Assembly (NCBI GenBank): GCA_019348195.1
Contig: JAHWJX010000007.1
Coordinates: 1 to 56,938 of the forward strand
Reading direction: 5' to 3'
From: Pseudomonadota bacterium
GTDB lineage: Bacteria; Pseudomonadota; Alphaproteobacteria; Caulobacterales; Caulobacteraceae
DNA: 56,938 bases
Below are positions 30,859-40,463 of the stretch, piece after piece (the stretch's first letter is position 1; every line of letters begins with the position of its first letter). A program made the translations under genes and the position numbers. The notes below the pieces were generated by a model. That model was not told the DNA's origin. It worked only from the letters and a program-made list of their open reading frames with translations, and ran no database searches.

Positions 30859-31896
30859 CTAGAGACCGGACGCGGCCGGAGCCGCGGAAGGGGGAGCGGC
30901 CGCCGGAGCGGTCGCAGCGTTAGTGACGACGGCCGCGATGGGCTCAGGTTGGATCGGTCGCGGCTGATCGGCGCGAGGGCGAACGGCTACAAGCTCCGGG
31001 TCGCGCAGGTCGATCTTTTCAAACCCGAGCTCCAGCACGCGCGCGCTAGCCTCCAACTTGTCCAGCCGCATCAGGGCGTCGGCCTCGTCCAAAGCCGGGA
31101 GCTGGATCAGGGCGCCGTCGCGCAAGCGCACGTCCCAACGGCGTCGATCGACCCGGACCAGCGCCTCCACCCGCTCCATCAGCCTGGGTCGTGCATGCAG
31201 CAGCGGCAGGATCTCACCCGCGGCCTGTCCGGCCCCCGCCCCCACCACCAGCGGCAGTTGCGGAAACTGCGTGGCGTCCGCGCTGGCGATCACCTTGCCG
31301 GTCGCGTCCACCAAGCCGATCCGGCCCTTGTACTGCCAGACCGCCATGGGCCGCCGTTCCTTGACCGAGATCGCCAGGGTGTCGGGCAGCAGGCGGCGAA
31401 CGGTGACGTCCTCCACCCAGCCCACCTGATCCACGCGGCCTCGCACCGCCTGAAGATCGACGCCCAGGATGTTGTCGCCCGGCTCCACGCCGGCCGCGGC
31501 CAACACGGCGGCCTCGGTGTGCTTTGAAGCGCCTTTCACCTCGATCGCGTCCACGCCGAAGCCGGTGGCGGCCACGAGGGCGCCGGTGGTCCGGTCCAGT
31601 CCGCGCTCCAGCGTCTCCAGCCGGTCCCCGGTGAACAGGGCCACGCCCACCACGGCCAGCACGGCGGCGCTGGCCACGCCCAGCGCCAGCTTGGGCGCCA
31701 GACCCACGCCGCGCGCGGCCTCCAGCTTTGCGGGCGTGTAGGGTGCGACCGGCGCCCGCGGCGGCGTCCGACCTCGCTTGGACGCCTGCACCTTGGGAGC
31801 AGACTTGGGTTGAGTTTTGGCCTGAGGGTGGGCTTGAGCTTGGGCTTGCGGGTTACGCGAACGCGGGGCGGGCTTGGGGCGCGCTACCGCGGGCAT
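30859..31896 (-). CDS. ftsQ: Cell division protein FtsQ
   Basis: The product is 345 residues from ATG 31896, with GGAGG just upstream. A long cytoplasmic N-terminus rich in Pro, Gln, Lys and Ala (1-65) precedes one membrane span (GVASAAVLAVVGVALF), then the periplasmic POTRA domain (GFGVDAIEVKGASKHTEAAV to ILGVDL) and the FtsQ/DivIB domain. FtsQ scaffolds FtsL and FtsB at the septum. The C-terminus ends in a 30-residue Ala/Pro-rich tail, probably disordered in the periplasm. The start overlaps the ddl end by 13 bases. Confidence 0.93.
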   Translation of the reverse strand: MPAVARPKPAPRSRNPQAQAQAHPQAKTQPKSAPKVQASKRGRTPPRAPVAPYTPAKLEAARGVGLAPKLALGVASAAVLAVVGVALFTGDRLETLERGLDRTTGALVAATGFGVDAIEVKGASKHTEAAVLAAAGVEPGDNILGVDLQAVRGRVDQVGWVEDVTVRRLLPDTLAISVKERRPMAVWQYKGRIGLVDATGKVIASADATQFPQLPLVVGAGAGQAAGEILPLLHARPRLMERVEALVRVDRRRWDVRLRDGALIQLPALDEADALMRLDKLEASARVLELGFEKIDLRDPELVAVRPRADQPRPIQPEPIAAVVTNAATAPAAAPPSAAPAASGL

Positions 31897-32810
31897 GAGG
31901 CGTCCTCCACAATCCACCGAACCAGGTCATCGAACCCCGTGCCGAGGTGGGCCGCCTGCTCTGGGGCGAGCGAGGTGGGCGTCATCCCGGGCTGGGTGTT
32001 GACCTCCAGTAAGACGAGAACGTCCTTAAGATCATCATAACGGAAGTCGCTGCGCGTAAGCCCGCGGCAACCAAGCGCGGCGTGCGCCAGCTCGGCCTGG
32101 CGCAAGGCCTTTTCGTAAGCGTGGGGCGGCATCTCGGCGGGCACGATGTGGGAGGAGCCCCCCTCCCCGTACTTGGCCTGGAAGTCGTAGAATTCCGTGT
32201 TGGATACGATCTCGGTCACGGCCAGGGCGCGGTCGCCCAGAACGGCCACGGCCAGCTCCTTGCCGGCGATGTAGGGCTCGACCATGACCTGCTCGCCGTA
32301 GGTCCAGTCCTCCGCCACCACCATCTGAGTGGGGCCGTTCGCGCTTTCCATGATGCGAAACACGCCCACCGAGGAGCCTTCGGCGTTCGGTTTGACGATG
32401 TAAGGCGGCTCCATCACATGGCGCCGGGCGACTTCGTGACGGTCGAACAGGCCGCCGCCCGGCACCTCGACGCCCGCCGCGCGCATCACGGCCTTGGCTT
32501 TGGCCTTGTCCATGGCCAGGGCGGAGGCCAGCACGCCCGAGTGGGTGTAGGGCACGCCCAGGGTCTCCAGTATGCCCTGGACGCAGCCGTCCTCGCCCCA
32601 TTGTCCGTGCAGGATGTTGAAGACGACATCGGGCTTGAGCCGCGCCAGCACCTCGCCAAGATCGCGCCCAGCGTCGATGCGGCTGACCTTGGCGCCCAGC
32701 CGTTCCAAGGCGTCGGCGCAGGCCTTGCCGGACGTCAGCGACACCTCGCGCTCGGAGGAGATGCCGCCGAGGAGCACAGCGACGTGGCGGTCAGCGAGGT
32801 GGGCGGGCAT
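31884..32810 (-). CDS. ddl: D-alanine-D-alanine ligase
   Basis: The product is 308 residues from ATG 32810. Ddl joins two D-alanines with ATP to supply MurF. Seen are the N-terminal LLGGISSEREVSLTSG, HGQWGEDGCVQG, PYTHSGVLASALAMDK, the ATP-grasp segment PYIVKPNAEGSSVGV, and the metal-binding LLEVNTQPGMTPTS. It lies between murB and ftsQ as in most alphaproteobacterial dcw clusters. A start at the upstream frame opening (32843) is less likely since the extra eleven residues do not fit the family. Confidence 0.95.
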   Translation of the reverse strand: MPAHLADRHVAVLLGGISSEREVSLTSGKACADALERLGAKVSRIDAGRDLGEVLARLKPDVVFNILHGQWGEDGCVQGILETLGVPYTHSGVLASALAMDKAKAKAVMRAAGVEVPGGGLFDRHEVARRHVMEPPYIVKPNAEGSSVGVFRIMESANGPTQMVVAEDWTYGEQVMVEPYIAGKELAVAVLGDRALAVTEIVSNTEFYDFQAKYGEGGSSHIVPAEMPPHAYEKALRQAELAHAALGCRGLTRSDFRYDDLKDVLVLLEVNTQPGMTPTSLAPEQAAHLGTGFDDLVRWIVEDASCPR

Positions 32811-32851
32811 GGGCAGGCTCCGAGTCGGCGGTCTGCGACTCACTAACGCGT

Positions 32852-33763
32852 TCAGAGGCTTGGGGCGCGCCCGATCCGCTTGATCTCCCAGTCGAGCTGC
32901 ACGCCCGCCCTGGCCAGCACCTCCGCCCGCACCGTCTCACCCAGGGCCTCGAGGTCGGCCGCGGACGCCTCGCCCGTGTTGATCATGAAATTGCTGTGCA
33001 GCTCGCTGAACTTGGCGCCGCCGAGCAGCCGCCCGCGCCAACCCGCGTCCTCCACCAGCTTCCAGGCGCTGTGGCCGGGCGGGTTCTTGAACGTGGAGCC
33101 GCCGGTCTTCTCACGGATGGGCTGAGAGGCCTCGCGACGAGCGGTGATGGCCTCCATGCGCTCGGTCACGGCCGCCGGGTCGTCCGGCCTTCCCCGAAAC
33201 AGCGCGCCGGTGAAGATCAGCTCGCCGCGGGCGCCGACCTCCGAGCGACGATAGCTGAAGCCCATCTCGGCGGCCGGGATCCTCAGCCGAGTTCCGTCGC
33301 GGCTTATGGCGTAGGCCTCCACCAGGATGTCCTTCGTCTCCGAACCGTAGCAGCCGGCGTTCATGGTCAAGGCCCCGCCGATCGTGCCCGGTACCCCGCG
33401 ATAGAACTCCAGCCCGGCGATCCCGGCCTCTGCGGCGCGCTTGGCCACGGCCGCGTCCAAGGCCGCGGCGCCGGCGCGGAGGGTGTCCGCTACCCCGGGC
33501 TCCACCGTCCCGAACCCCCGGCCCAGGCGGATCACCACGCCCTCCACGCCGCCGTCGCGCACGAGCAGGTTGGAGCCCACACCGATGGGCGTCACCGGCA
33601 CGCCGGGGTCCAAGCCCTGGAGAAAGGCTGCGAGGTCGTCATCGTCCTGCGGCAGGAACAGCAGCTCCGCCGGACCGCCTACGCGGAACCAGGTGAAAGG
33701 CGCCAGTTCCGCGTCGAACTGCACACGCCCGCGCACGGCGGGCAGCCGGTCACGCCAGCTCAC
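32852..33763 (-). CDS. murB: UDP-N-acetylenolpyruvoylglucosamine reductase MurB
   Basis: The product is 303 residues from GTG 33763, which overlaps the stop of the preceding GFA gene (GTGA); an alternative GTG at 33775 adds four residues. MurB is an FAD enzyme that reduces the enolpyruvyl group to lactyl with NADPH, making UDP-MurNAc. Seen are [14 protein letters not shown], the FAD-binding [31 protein letters not shown]-like [15 protein letters not shown], the catalytic-Ser region GGSTFKNP and the ending helix. It shows the type I MurB pattern with the YRRSEV loop. Confidence 0.95.
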   Translation of the reverse strand: MSWRDRLPAVRGRVQFDAELAPFTWFRVGGPAELLFLPQDDDDLAAFLQGLDPGVPVTPIGVGSNLLVRDGGVEGVVIRLGRGFGTVEPGVADTLRAGAAALDAAVAKRAAEAGIAGLEFYRGVPGTIGGALTMNAGCYGSETKDILVEAYAISRDGTRLRIPAAEMGFSYRRSEVGARGELIFTGALFRGRPDDPAAVTERMEAITARREASQPIREKTGGSTFKNPPGHSAWKLVEDAGWRGRLLGGAKFSELHSNFMINTGEASAADLEALGETVRAEVLARAGVQLDWEIKRIGRAPSL

Positions 33764-34221
33764 GTCTCCCCGCACGCGGGCGCCTGGAAGGACTGGTAGC
33801 CGGGCTGGTGCACCGGCGAGTCGCGGTAATCATCCAGCCGTTGCTGCGGAGCCCCGTCGCAGATGGGGGCCCAGGAGACGCGGGACTCAACGGCGAAATG
33901 CATCTGATTGGGCCCGGCGACCTCCGGATCGTCCAAGCTGCCGATGGTGACGTCCAGGCTTGCGCTGGCGTTGTAGGCGAAGGTGAGCGGCGTCCCGCAC
34001 CGGGCGCAAAAGCCCCGCTTGGCGGCCGTGGAGCTTTCAAAGAAGCTCGGCTCACCGCGAGTCCAGCTGAAGTCCGCCTTGGGCGCGGTCGCAAGCGCGC
34101 CGAAGACGCCGCCCGTGGCGCGCTGGCACATACGGCAGTGACAGAACTCGGCCTTGGGCCGCTGAGTGAGCGCGTAGCGCACGGCGCCGCACTGGCACCC
34201 GCCGGTGATCAACTCGCTCAT
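33760..34221 (-). CDS. GFA family zinc protein (CENP-V/GFA domain) inside the dcw cluster
   Basis: The product is 153 residues. It has the GFA-domain zinc sites: [15 protein letters not shown] and the later FCARCGTPL. The family takes its name from glutathione-dependent formaldehyde-activating enzyme, but most members have no proven reaction. It sits between murC and murB with four-base overlaps on both sides, so it is translated as part of the cell-wall operon. No link to peptidoglycan is known for the family; it may be a passenger or a formaldehyde/thiol-related protein. A Trp-rich C-terminal part (about 110-153) is not conserved fold. Confidence 0.85.
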   Translation of the reverse strand: MSELITGGCQCGAVRYALTQRPKAEFCHCRMCQRATGGVFGALATAPKADFSWTRGEPSFFESSTAAKRGFCARCGTPLTFAYNASASLDVTIGSLDDPEVAGPNQMHFAVESRVSWAPICDGAPQQRLDDYRDSPVHQPGYQSFQAPACGET

Positions 34222-35633
34222 GGTTCCAACGCTTCCAACTGCTCCGGCAGGGCGTAGGCCCAGTTCGTGATGTCGCCTGCGCCCAGAAGCACCACTAGGT
34301 CCCCCGGGGCCGCCGTTGCGCGCACCAGGCGAGGCAGGTTTTCGGGGGCGTCCAGCGGGAGCACGTGCCGGTGTCCCCAGCGCTTCAGGCCTTCAACGAG
34401 AGAATCCCGATCCATGCCCTCGATGGGGTCTTCCCCCGCGGCGTAGACCTCGGCCACGATCACCTCGTCTGCATCGTTGAAACAACTGCAGAAATCGTCG
34501 AACAGATCCCGCAACCGGGTGTAGCGGTGCGGTTGAACCACGGCGATCACCCGCCGGTCCGCCACCTGGCGAGCAGCCTTCAGCACAGCCGCGATTTCCA
34601 CCGGATGGTGACCGTAGTCGTCGATCACCCGGATTCCGTTCGCCACGCCCGTGGTGGTGAAACGGCGCTTCACGCCCACGAAGCCGCGCAGCCCTTCCTT
34701 GATGGCCGCGTCGCTCACCCCGAGCTCACGGGCGACGGCGATGGCGGCCAGCGCATTGGAGATGTTGTGCCAGCCCGGCATGGGCAGGCGCAGGCGCTCG
34801 ATCACGCGCGGCTCGGCGTCGCGCGGCTGGATGCAGACGTCGAACTCGGCGCCCAACTGGTCCATGTCCACCCGCAGGGCGCGGACCTCGGCTTGGGGAT
34901 TGAGCCCGTAGGTGACCAAACGCCGGTTCTCCACCGAGGCGGCCATGGCCTGGACCTCCGGGTGGTCGAGGCAAACCGCTGCAAAGCCGTAAAAGGGGAT
35001 GTTCTCGACGAAGTCCCGGAAGCCGCGCTTGATGGCGTCGAAATCGCCCCAGTGCTCCAGGTGCTCGGCGTCGATGTTGGTGACCACGGCCACGGTGGAC
35101 TTCAGGCGAAGGAAGCTGCCGTCACTCTCGTCCGCCTCCACCACGATCCAGTCGCCCCCCCCGACCTTGGCGTTCGTGCCGTAGGCGTTGATGATGCCGC
35201 CGTTCACCACCGTCGGGTCCAGCCCCCCCGCGTCCAGCAGGGCGGCGATCATGGAGGTGGTCGTGGTCTTGCCGTGAGTGCCGCCGACGGCCACCGAGAA
35301 CTGCAGCCGCATCAGCTCGGCCAGCATCTCCGCCCGGCGGACCAGGGGCACGCCCCGCTCGCGCGCCGCAACCATCTCCGGATTGTCATGGGGCACCGCC
35401 GTGGAGAAGACCACGGCCGAGACGCCGTCAGCCACATGGGCTGCGTCGTGGCCCACGTGGATTTGCGCGCCCAGCCGCTGGAGCCGTTCGGTGTTGGTGG
35501 AGGCGCGGGCATCGGAGCCCTGCACACGATAGCCGATGGTGAGCATGATCTCGGCGATGGCGCTCATGCCGATGCCGCCGATGCCGATGAAGTGCACAGG
35601 CCCCAGTTGGAACGGGACGGGACGGCGGTTCAT
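34218..35633 (-). CDS. murC: UDP-N-acetylmuramate-L-alanine ligase MurC
   Basis: The product is 471 residues. MurC adds L-alanine to UDP-MurNAc with ATP, the first amino acid of the stem peptide. Seen are the N-terminal [18 protein letters not shown] for UDP-sugar binding, P-loop [36 protein letters not shown], the substrate segment and the C-terminal [18 protein letters not shown]. Length and order are normal. It starts 10 bases after murG and overlaps the GFA gene by four bases. Confidence 0.96.
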   Translation of the reverse strand: MNRRPVPFQLGPVHFIGIGGIGMSAIAEIMLTIGYRVQGSDARASTNTERLQRLGAQIHVGHDAAHVADGVSAVVFSTAVPHDNPEMVAARERGVPLVRRAEMLAELMRLQFSVAVGGTHGKTTTTSMIAALLDAGGLDPTVVNGGIINAYGTNAKVGGGDWIVVEADESDGSFLRLKSTVAVVTNIDAEHLEHWGDFDAIKRGFRDFVENIPFYGFAAVCLDHPEVQAMAASVENRRLVTYGLNPQAEVRALRVDMDQLGAEFDVCIQPRDAEPRVIERLRLPMPGWHNISNALAAIAVARELGVSDAAIKEGLRGFVGVKRRFTTTGVANGIRVIDDYGHHPVEIAAVLKAARQVADRRVIAVVQPHRYTRLRDLFDDFCSCFNDADEVIVAEVYAAGEDPIEGMDRDSLVEGLKRWGHRHVLPLDAPENLPRLVRATAAPGDLVVLLGAGDITNWAYALPEQLEALEP

Positions 35634-35643
35634 ATCCCGACGA

Positions 35644-36726
35644 CTACGCGCGCGCCGTGCGTTCGACGAGGTCGGCCAGCCGCTCGGCGGCTTCGGGGGC
35701 GGCCACGGAGCGAGCAGCTTCCGCGCGGCGACCCAAGCCTTCGGGATCGTTCAACATGGTCCGGATCGCCTCCCCCAGGGCTTCCGGCGTGAACTTGTCT
35801 TCCCGGATCACCACGGCGGCTCCGGCGTCGGTCAGGAGCTTAGCGTTGGAAGTCTGGTGGTCGTCCGCTGCGATCTTGAGCGGCACCAGGATGGAGGGCT
35901 TGCCCGCGACCGCGAGCTCGCACACCGTCGAGGCGCCCGCGCGGCCGATGACCAGGTGCGCCTTCTCCAGTCGAGCCGCCATGTTGCGAAAGAAGGGCGC
36001 CACCTCCGCCTCCACCCCCGCCTCGCGGTAGGCGGTGCGGGCCAGGTCGAGGTTCTCCATCCGGGTCTGCTGCTCCACGCGCACCCTCAGGCGCAGGTCC
36101 TCGGGCAGGTTGATGATGGCCGCCGGGGTGAATTCGGACAGCAGGCGGGCGCCTTGACTCCCCCCGGTCACCAGGATGCGGATGGTTCCGCCCATGGACG
36201 GGAAGGGCCGGTCGTGGAGCGCCCGGATCTCAGGCCGAATGGGATTCCCCACCACCTGGGCCTTTACTCGCTTGGGGGCTTTCAGCAACGTCGGGAAGGC
36301 GCAGGCCACCGCGTCCACCTTGGGGGCCATGTAGCGGTTCACTCGGCCCAGCACCGAGTTCTGTTCATGGATCAGGGTTGGGCGCCGTTGGCTTCGGGCG
36401 GCCATGAGCGCCGGCAGCGACGGGTAGCCGCCGAAGCCTACCACCACCGCAGGATCGAAGCGCGCGAACGCCTTGCGCGCCTGGGCGGCCCCGGCCTGGA
36501 TCCGCATGTTGGCCCGCACCATGCCCACCAGATCGCCCGGTTTGAACGTCGCCGCCTCCAGGGCGATGCGCTCCTCCGCCGGGAAGTGGTCGGCGAAGCG
36601 CGCGCCTCGGGAGTCGGTCGCCAGCGCGATGCGCCAACCGCGCCCGGCCAGCACACGGGCCAGCGCTTCGGCCGGAAACAGGTGACCTCCAGTGCCCCCG
36701 GCCGCCACCACGGCGAACCTGTTCAT
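35644..36726 (-). CDS. murG: Undecaprenyl-PP-MurNAc-pentapeptide GlcNAc transferase MurG
   Basis: The product is 360 residues. MurG (GT28) works at the cytoplasmic face of the inner membrane and turns lipid I into lipid II with UDP-GlcNAc. The N-terminal [16 protein letters not shown], the middle [16 protein letters not shown] with [14 protein letters not shown], and the C-terminal VTGGSQGAR and [23 protein letters not shown] motifs are all present. It overlaps ftsW by four bases and precedes murC, the order usual for the cluster. Confidence 0.96.
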   Translation of the reverse strand: MNRFAVVAAGGTGGHLFPAEALARVLAGRGWRIALATDSRGARFADHFPAEERIALEAATFKPGDLVGMVRANMRIQAGAAQARKAFARFDPAVVVGFGGYPSLPALMAARSQRRPTLIHEQNSVLGRVNRYMAPKVDAVACAFPTLLKAPKRVKAQVVGNPIRPEIRALHDRPFPSMGGTIRILVTGGSQGARLLSEFTPAAIINLPEDLRLRVRVEQQTRMENLDLARTAYREAGVEAEVAPFFRNMAARLEKAHLVIGRAGASTVCELAVAGKPSILVPLKIAADDHQTSNAKLLTDAGAAVVIREDKFTPEALGEAIRTMLNDPEGLGRRAEAARSVAAPEAAERLADLVERTARA

Positions 36727-37886
36727 GCAAAAGCGTCCGCGTCGCGCCGGGGCGCGCTGTAGCCGCCGGGCCGCTTGCGCGTGAGCGCCAGCGCCATGCC
36801 GAGCGTGAGCCCCATGGCCAGCATGGACGAGCCTCCGTAGGAGATGAAGGGGAGCGTCATGCCCTTGGTCGGGATCAGGTTCAAGTTCACCGCTACATTG
36901 ATGCAGGCCTGCTGGCCCACCAGCACGAAGAGCCCCGCCGCGGCCACCTGTTCGAAGGGCTCGGTCAGCTTCATGGCCTTCAGCAGCCCGCGCAGGGTCA
37001 GCACGGCGAAGAGGCTGATCAGCAGCAGGGAGAAGATCAGGCCGTACTCCTCCGCCGCGACGGAATAGATGAAGTCGGTGTGCAGGTCGGGCACATGGCG
37101 CTTCATGACGCCCTCGCCCGGTCCACGCCCCAACAGGCCGCCGGCGCCGATGGCCTCCGCGGCCCGGTCCACCTGGTGGGTGTCCGAACCCTCCGGCGAG
37201 AGAAAGCGGGTGAAGCGGCTGCGCACGTGATCAAAAGTCAGGTAGGCGCCGATCATCCCGGCCACCGCCAGCCCCGCCATGCCGGCGATCCAGCCGAACG
37301 GCACCCCGGCCATGAAGAAGGCGGCGCCGAAGGCCACGGTGATCAGAAGGCTCTGGCCGATGTCGGGCTGGATCAGCAGCAGGCCGATGGTCAGGGCGTA
37401 GAGCCCGACAGCGATCGAAACGCCGGGAACGCCCTCCCCTTTCTGAGTTTCGGCGAACATCCAGGACACCAGGACGATCAGGGAGGGCTTCACGAACTCG
37501 GAGGGCTGCAGCGACAGGGGCCCGAGCTGAATCCATCGGGTGGCGCCCTTGGCCGCGTGGCCGATGAAGGGCAGCGCCATCATGCTCAGCACCGCCGCGA
37601 TCCAGATGAAAAAGGCGACCCGGCGCACCCCCTTGGGGGACAGCATGGACACGCTGAGCAGGATGACGGCGGCGGCGGCGGCGTAAAATCCCTGCCGGAT
37701 GGCGAAGTGGAAGGGCTGGTCGATGCCGATCCGGGCGGTGGCGGCCGGACTGGAGGCGAAGCTCAGCATCACGCCCAGGAACATCAGGGCCGCCGTCGCC
37801 CCGAGCAGCCATCGGTCCGTCGTCCACCACCAGACGCCCAACTTGGAGCGGTCCGTCCGGGCGAAGGCGTGGGGCTGGGCGGTCAT
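36723..37886 (-). CDS. ftsW: Peptidoglycan glycosyltransferase FtsW
   Basis: The product is 387 residues with about ten membrane spans. FtsW is the septal SEDS polymerase working with FtsI. Conserved segments are GHAAKGATRWIQLGPLSLQPSEFVKPSLIV, seen here in part as RWIQLGPLSLQPSEF, the loop with GRGPGEGVMKRHVPDLHTDF, and near the end FISYGGSSMLAMGLTLGMAL. The N-terminal cytoplasmic part is short. The gene starts 35 bases after murD. The alternative RodA is excluded by its place in the dcw cluster. Confidence 0.94.
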   Translation of the reverse strand: MTAQPHAFARTDRSKLGVWWWTTDRWLLGATAALMFLGVMLSFASSPAATARIGIDQPFHFAIRQGFYAAAAAVILLSVSMLSPKGVRRVAFFIWIAAVLSMMALPFIGHAAKGATRWIQLGPLSLQPSEFVKPSLIVLVSWMFAETQKGEGVPGVSIAVGLYALTIGLLLIQPDIGQSLLITVAFGAAFFMAGVPFGWIAGMAGLAVAGMIGAYLTFDHVRSRFTRFLSPEGSDTHQVDRAAEAIGAGGLLGRGPGEGVMKRHVPDLHTDFIYSVAAEEYGLIFSLLLISLFAVLTLRGLLKAMKLTEPFEQVAAAGLFVLVGQQACINVAVNLNLIPTKGMTLPFISYGGSSMLAMGLTLGMALALTRKRPGGYSAPRRDADAFA

Positions 37887-37921
37887 CCCTTCGCTCCTGC
37901 CCCGGTATGGTTAGCGCCGCG

Positions 37922-39343
37922 TTAACCTGCCGCGCGGAGCCGTTCTGCGGGCGCAGACTCCAGGGCGGCCACCGCCGCCCTGAACGCGTCGCCGCGGGCC
38001 TCGAAATCCTTGAACTGGTCGAAGCTGGCGCAGGCGGGCGACAGCAGCACCACGGCGTCCTGGCCGGACCGCGCCGCGTCAGCATAGGCGGCCCCGACCG
38101 CCGTCTCGATGTCGCCTGAGATCTGGTAATCGGCCCTGCCGTCCAGCGCACGGCCGAACTCAGGCGCGGCGTCCCCGATCAGGTAGGCGCGCGCGACCCG
38201 GGGCAGCAGGTCATGGAGCTGAGCGATGCCGCCCGTCTTGGGCTGCCCGCCGGCGATCCAGTAGAATCTGGGGTAGCTGCTCATGGCCTGGCGCGCCGCT
38301 TCGGCGTTGGTGGCCTTGCTGTCGTTGACGAAGCGGACCGCCCCGATCTGACCCACCGTCTCCATGCGATGCGCCAGTCCCGGGAAGCTGTTCAGGCCCT
38401 CGACCACCACCTCCCACGGCACGCCCAGGCTCCGCGCGACCGCGTAGGCGGCAGCCGCATTCTGCCAATTGTGGCGCCCCGGAAGGGATCGGGCCCGGGT
38501 CAGGTCGGCGACCTCGACCACCCGGTCGGCGGTGCCGTCGTAGAGCACGCCGGAGAGCGCGTACACGCCGCGTCCCATGGCTCGCCCCGAGGAGATAGGC
38601 CAGATCGGCCGGTGATTGGCCGCCACCAGCTCCGTGCAGATGCGCTGGCAGAAGGGGTCGTCCACGCCCACGATCGCCGCGTCGCCGGGCTTCTGGTTCA
38701 TGAACACGCGTCGCTTGGAGCCGACGTAATTCTCCATCCCGCCGTGGCGCTCCAGATGATCGGGCGAGACGTTCAGCAGCACGGCGGCGTCCGCCTTGAG
38801 GCTCTTGGTCAGGTCGAGCTGGTAAGAGCTCAGCTCCAGGACATAAACGGCTCCACCGTGCATGTCGGCCAAGCCCAGCACGCCCTGGCCGATGTTCCCG
38901 CCCGCCTTGGCGTCCCGACCGGCGTGGGCCAGCACATGGGTGGTCAGGGCGGTGGTGGTGCTCTTGCCGTTTGTGCCCGTGATCGCCACCACCTTGGGCC
39001 GTTTGTGGGCGGGGGCGGCGTTCACCGCCCGGGCGAACAGCTCCACATCACCCAGCACCTCGACGCCCGCGGCCTGGGCCTTGCCTACCGTCCAGTGCGG
39101 CTCCGGGTGCGTGAGCGGAACGCCCGGGGAGAGCAGCAGGGCGGAGAAGCCGCTCCAGTCGGCGACCGACAGATCCTCGACGGCGAAGCCTTCCGCAGCC
39201 GCCTTGTCCCGCGAAGCGGCCTGCTCGTCCCACAGCACCGGCTTGGCGCCGCCTGCCGCGAGAGCGCGTGCGGCGGTGAGCCCCGTTCGGCCGAGACCAA
39301 AGACGGCGACGCGACGACCCTGAAAACCACGAACCGGGATCAT
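37922..39343 (-). CDS. murD: UDP-N-acetylmuramoylalanine-D-glutamate ligase MurD
   Basis: The product is 473 residues. MurD adds D-glutamate to UDP-MurNAc-L-Ala. Visible motifs are the N-terminal VAVFGLGRTGLTAARAL, the P-loop VAITGTNGKSTTTAL, NVSPDHLERHGG, LPGRHNWQNAAAAYAVARSLG, VNDSKATNAEAA and the end segment LLSPACASFDQFKDFEARGDAF. It follows mraY after 10 bases. A short insertion around residues 225-245 (SSGRAMGRGVYALSG) is common in alphaproteobacterial MurD. Confidence 0.96.
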   Translation of the reverse strand: MIPVRGFQGRRVAVFGLGRTGLTAARALAAGGAKPVLWDEQAASRDKAAAEGFAVEDLSVADWSGFSALLLSPGVPLTHPEPHWTVGKAQAAGVEVLGDVELFARAVNAAPAHKRPKVVAITGTNGKSTTTALTTHVLAHAGRDAKAGGNIGQGVLGLADMHGGAVYVLELSSYQLDLTKSLKADAAVLLNVSPDHLERHGGMENYVGSKRRVFMNQKPGDAAIVGVDDPFCQRICTELVAANHRPIWPISSGRAMGRGVYALSGVLYDGTADRVVEVADLTRARSLPGRHNWQNAAAAYAVARSLGVPWEVVVEGLNSFPGLAHRMETVGQIGAVRFVNDSKATNAEAARQAMSSYPRFYWIAGGQPKTGGIAQLHDLLPRVARAYLIGDAAPEFGRALDGRADYQISGDIETAVGAAYADAARSGQDAVVLLSPACASFDQFKDFEARGDAFRAAVAALESAPAERLRAAG

Positions 39344-39353
39344 GCCATCTTCC

Positions 39354-40463
39354 TCAACGGAGCTTGAGCGTGCCCAGGCCGATGAGCGCGAGCATGGCGG
39401 CGATGATCCAGAAGCGGATCACCACTGTGCTCTCGGCCCAGCCGAGCTTCTCGTAATGGTGGTGGATCGGGGCCATGCGGAAGACCCGCTTGCCCGTCAG
39501 CTTGAAGCTGGCGATCTGGACCATGACCGACAGCGCCTCGGCCACGAACAGCCCGCCGACGATGCCCAGCACGATCTCGTGCTTGGTGGCCACCGCGATC
39601 GTCCCGAGCGCTCCGCCCAGCGCCAGCGAACCGGTATCGCCCATGAAGATCTTGGCCGGAGGGGCGTTGTACCAGAGAAAGCCCATGCCGCCGCCGATCA
39701 AGGCCGCGCAGATCACGGCCAGCTCGCCCACGCCCGGGACGAAATGGACCTGCAGGTACTGGGTGTAGTCGAACCGGCCGACCAGATAGGCGATCACGCC
39801 AAAGGCGCCCGCCGCCATCATCACCGGCACCACGGCCAGGCCGTCCAGGCCGTCCGTCAGGTTCACCGCGTTGGAGAAGCCCGCGATGGTGACGGCCCCG
39901 AACACCAGATAGAACAGACCCAGCTCCACCAGCCACTGGCGGCTGAAGGGAAACGCCACGGAGGTGTTCAGATTGGGCGCATCCGGCGGCACCCCGCCCC
40001 AGCGAACCAGCACGAAGGTCGCGAGCCCGGCGATCAGGAACTGCACCAACAGCTTCTGGCTGCCCTTCAAGCCGCCATGGTGCTGCTTGGTCACCTTGGA
40101 ATAGTCGTCCACGAAGCCCAGCAGGCCGTAGGCGGCCGTCACGCCCATCACCACCCAGACATAGACGTTGCCCAGGTCGCCCCACAGCAGGGTCGCCACC
40201 AGCACGCCCGCCAGGATCATCAGTCCGCCCATGGTGGGCGTGCCCCGCTTGCTGAGGTGGCTTTCCGGCCCGTCCGTACGGATAGGCTGGCCCTTGCCCT
40301 GTTTGACCCGCATCCAGCGGATGAAGCGGCTGCCCATGGCGACGGCCACGATCATGGCGGTGATCAGCGACAGACCGGTCCGCACCGTCTGGAACTGCAG
40401 CAGCTGCCAGCCTGGGATGTACGACTGGGCCTCGGAGGTTTGTTGAAACAACCAGTAGAACAT
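39354..40463 (-). CDS. mraY: Phospho-MurNAc-pentapeptide transferase MraY
   Basis: The product is 369 residues with about ten membrane spans. MraY joins the UDP-activated pentapeptide to undecaprenyl phosphate, making lipid I. Seen are [11 protein letters not shown], the catalytic Asp pair region [32 protein letters not shown], the Asp in [13 protein letters not shown]-like [13 protein letters not shown], and the ending [15 protein letters not shown]. Its start overlaps the murF stop (TGATG), so the two are translationally coupled. Confidence 0.96.
   Translation of the reverse strand: MFYWLFQQTSEAQSYIPGWQLLQFQTVRTGLSLITAMIVAVAMGSRFIRWMRVKQGKGQPIRTDGPESHLSKRGTPTMGGLMILAGVLVATLLWGDLGNVYVWVVMGVTAAYGLLGFVDDYSKVTKQHHGGLKGSQKLLVQFLIAGLATFVLVRWGGVPPDAPNLNTSVAFPFSRQWLVELGLFYLVFGAVTIAGFSNAVNLTDGLDGLAVVPVMMAAGAFGVIAYLVGRFDYTQYLQVHFVPGVGELAVICAALIGGGMGFLWYNAPPAKIFMGDTGSLALGGALGTIAVATKHEIVLGIVGGLFVAEALSVMVQIASFKLTGKRVFRMAPIHHHYEKLGWAESTVVIRFWIIAAMLALIGLGTLKLR

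Noticed and set aside
34365-35792. 475-codon plus-strand frame opposite murC
   Set aside because: murC is complete and certain on the other strand. The frame's product is His/Gly/Arg-rich with no domain.
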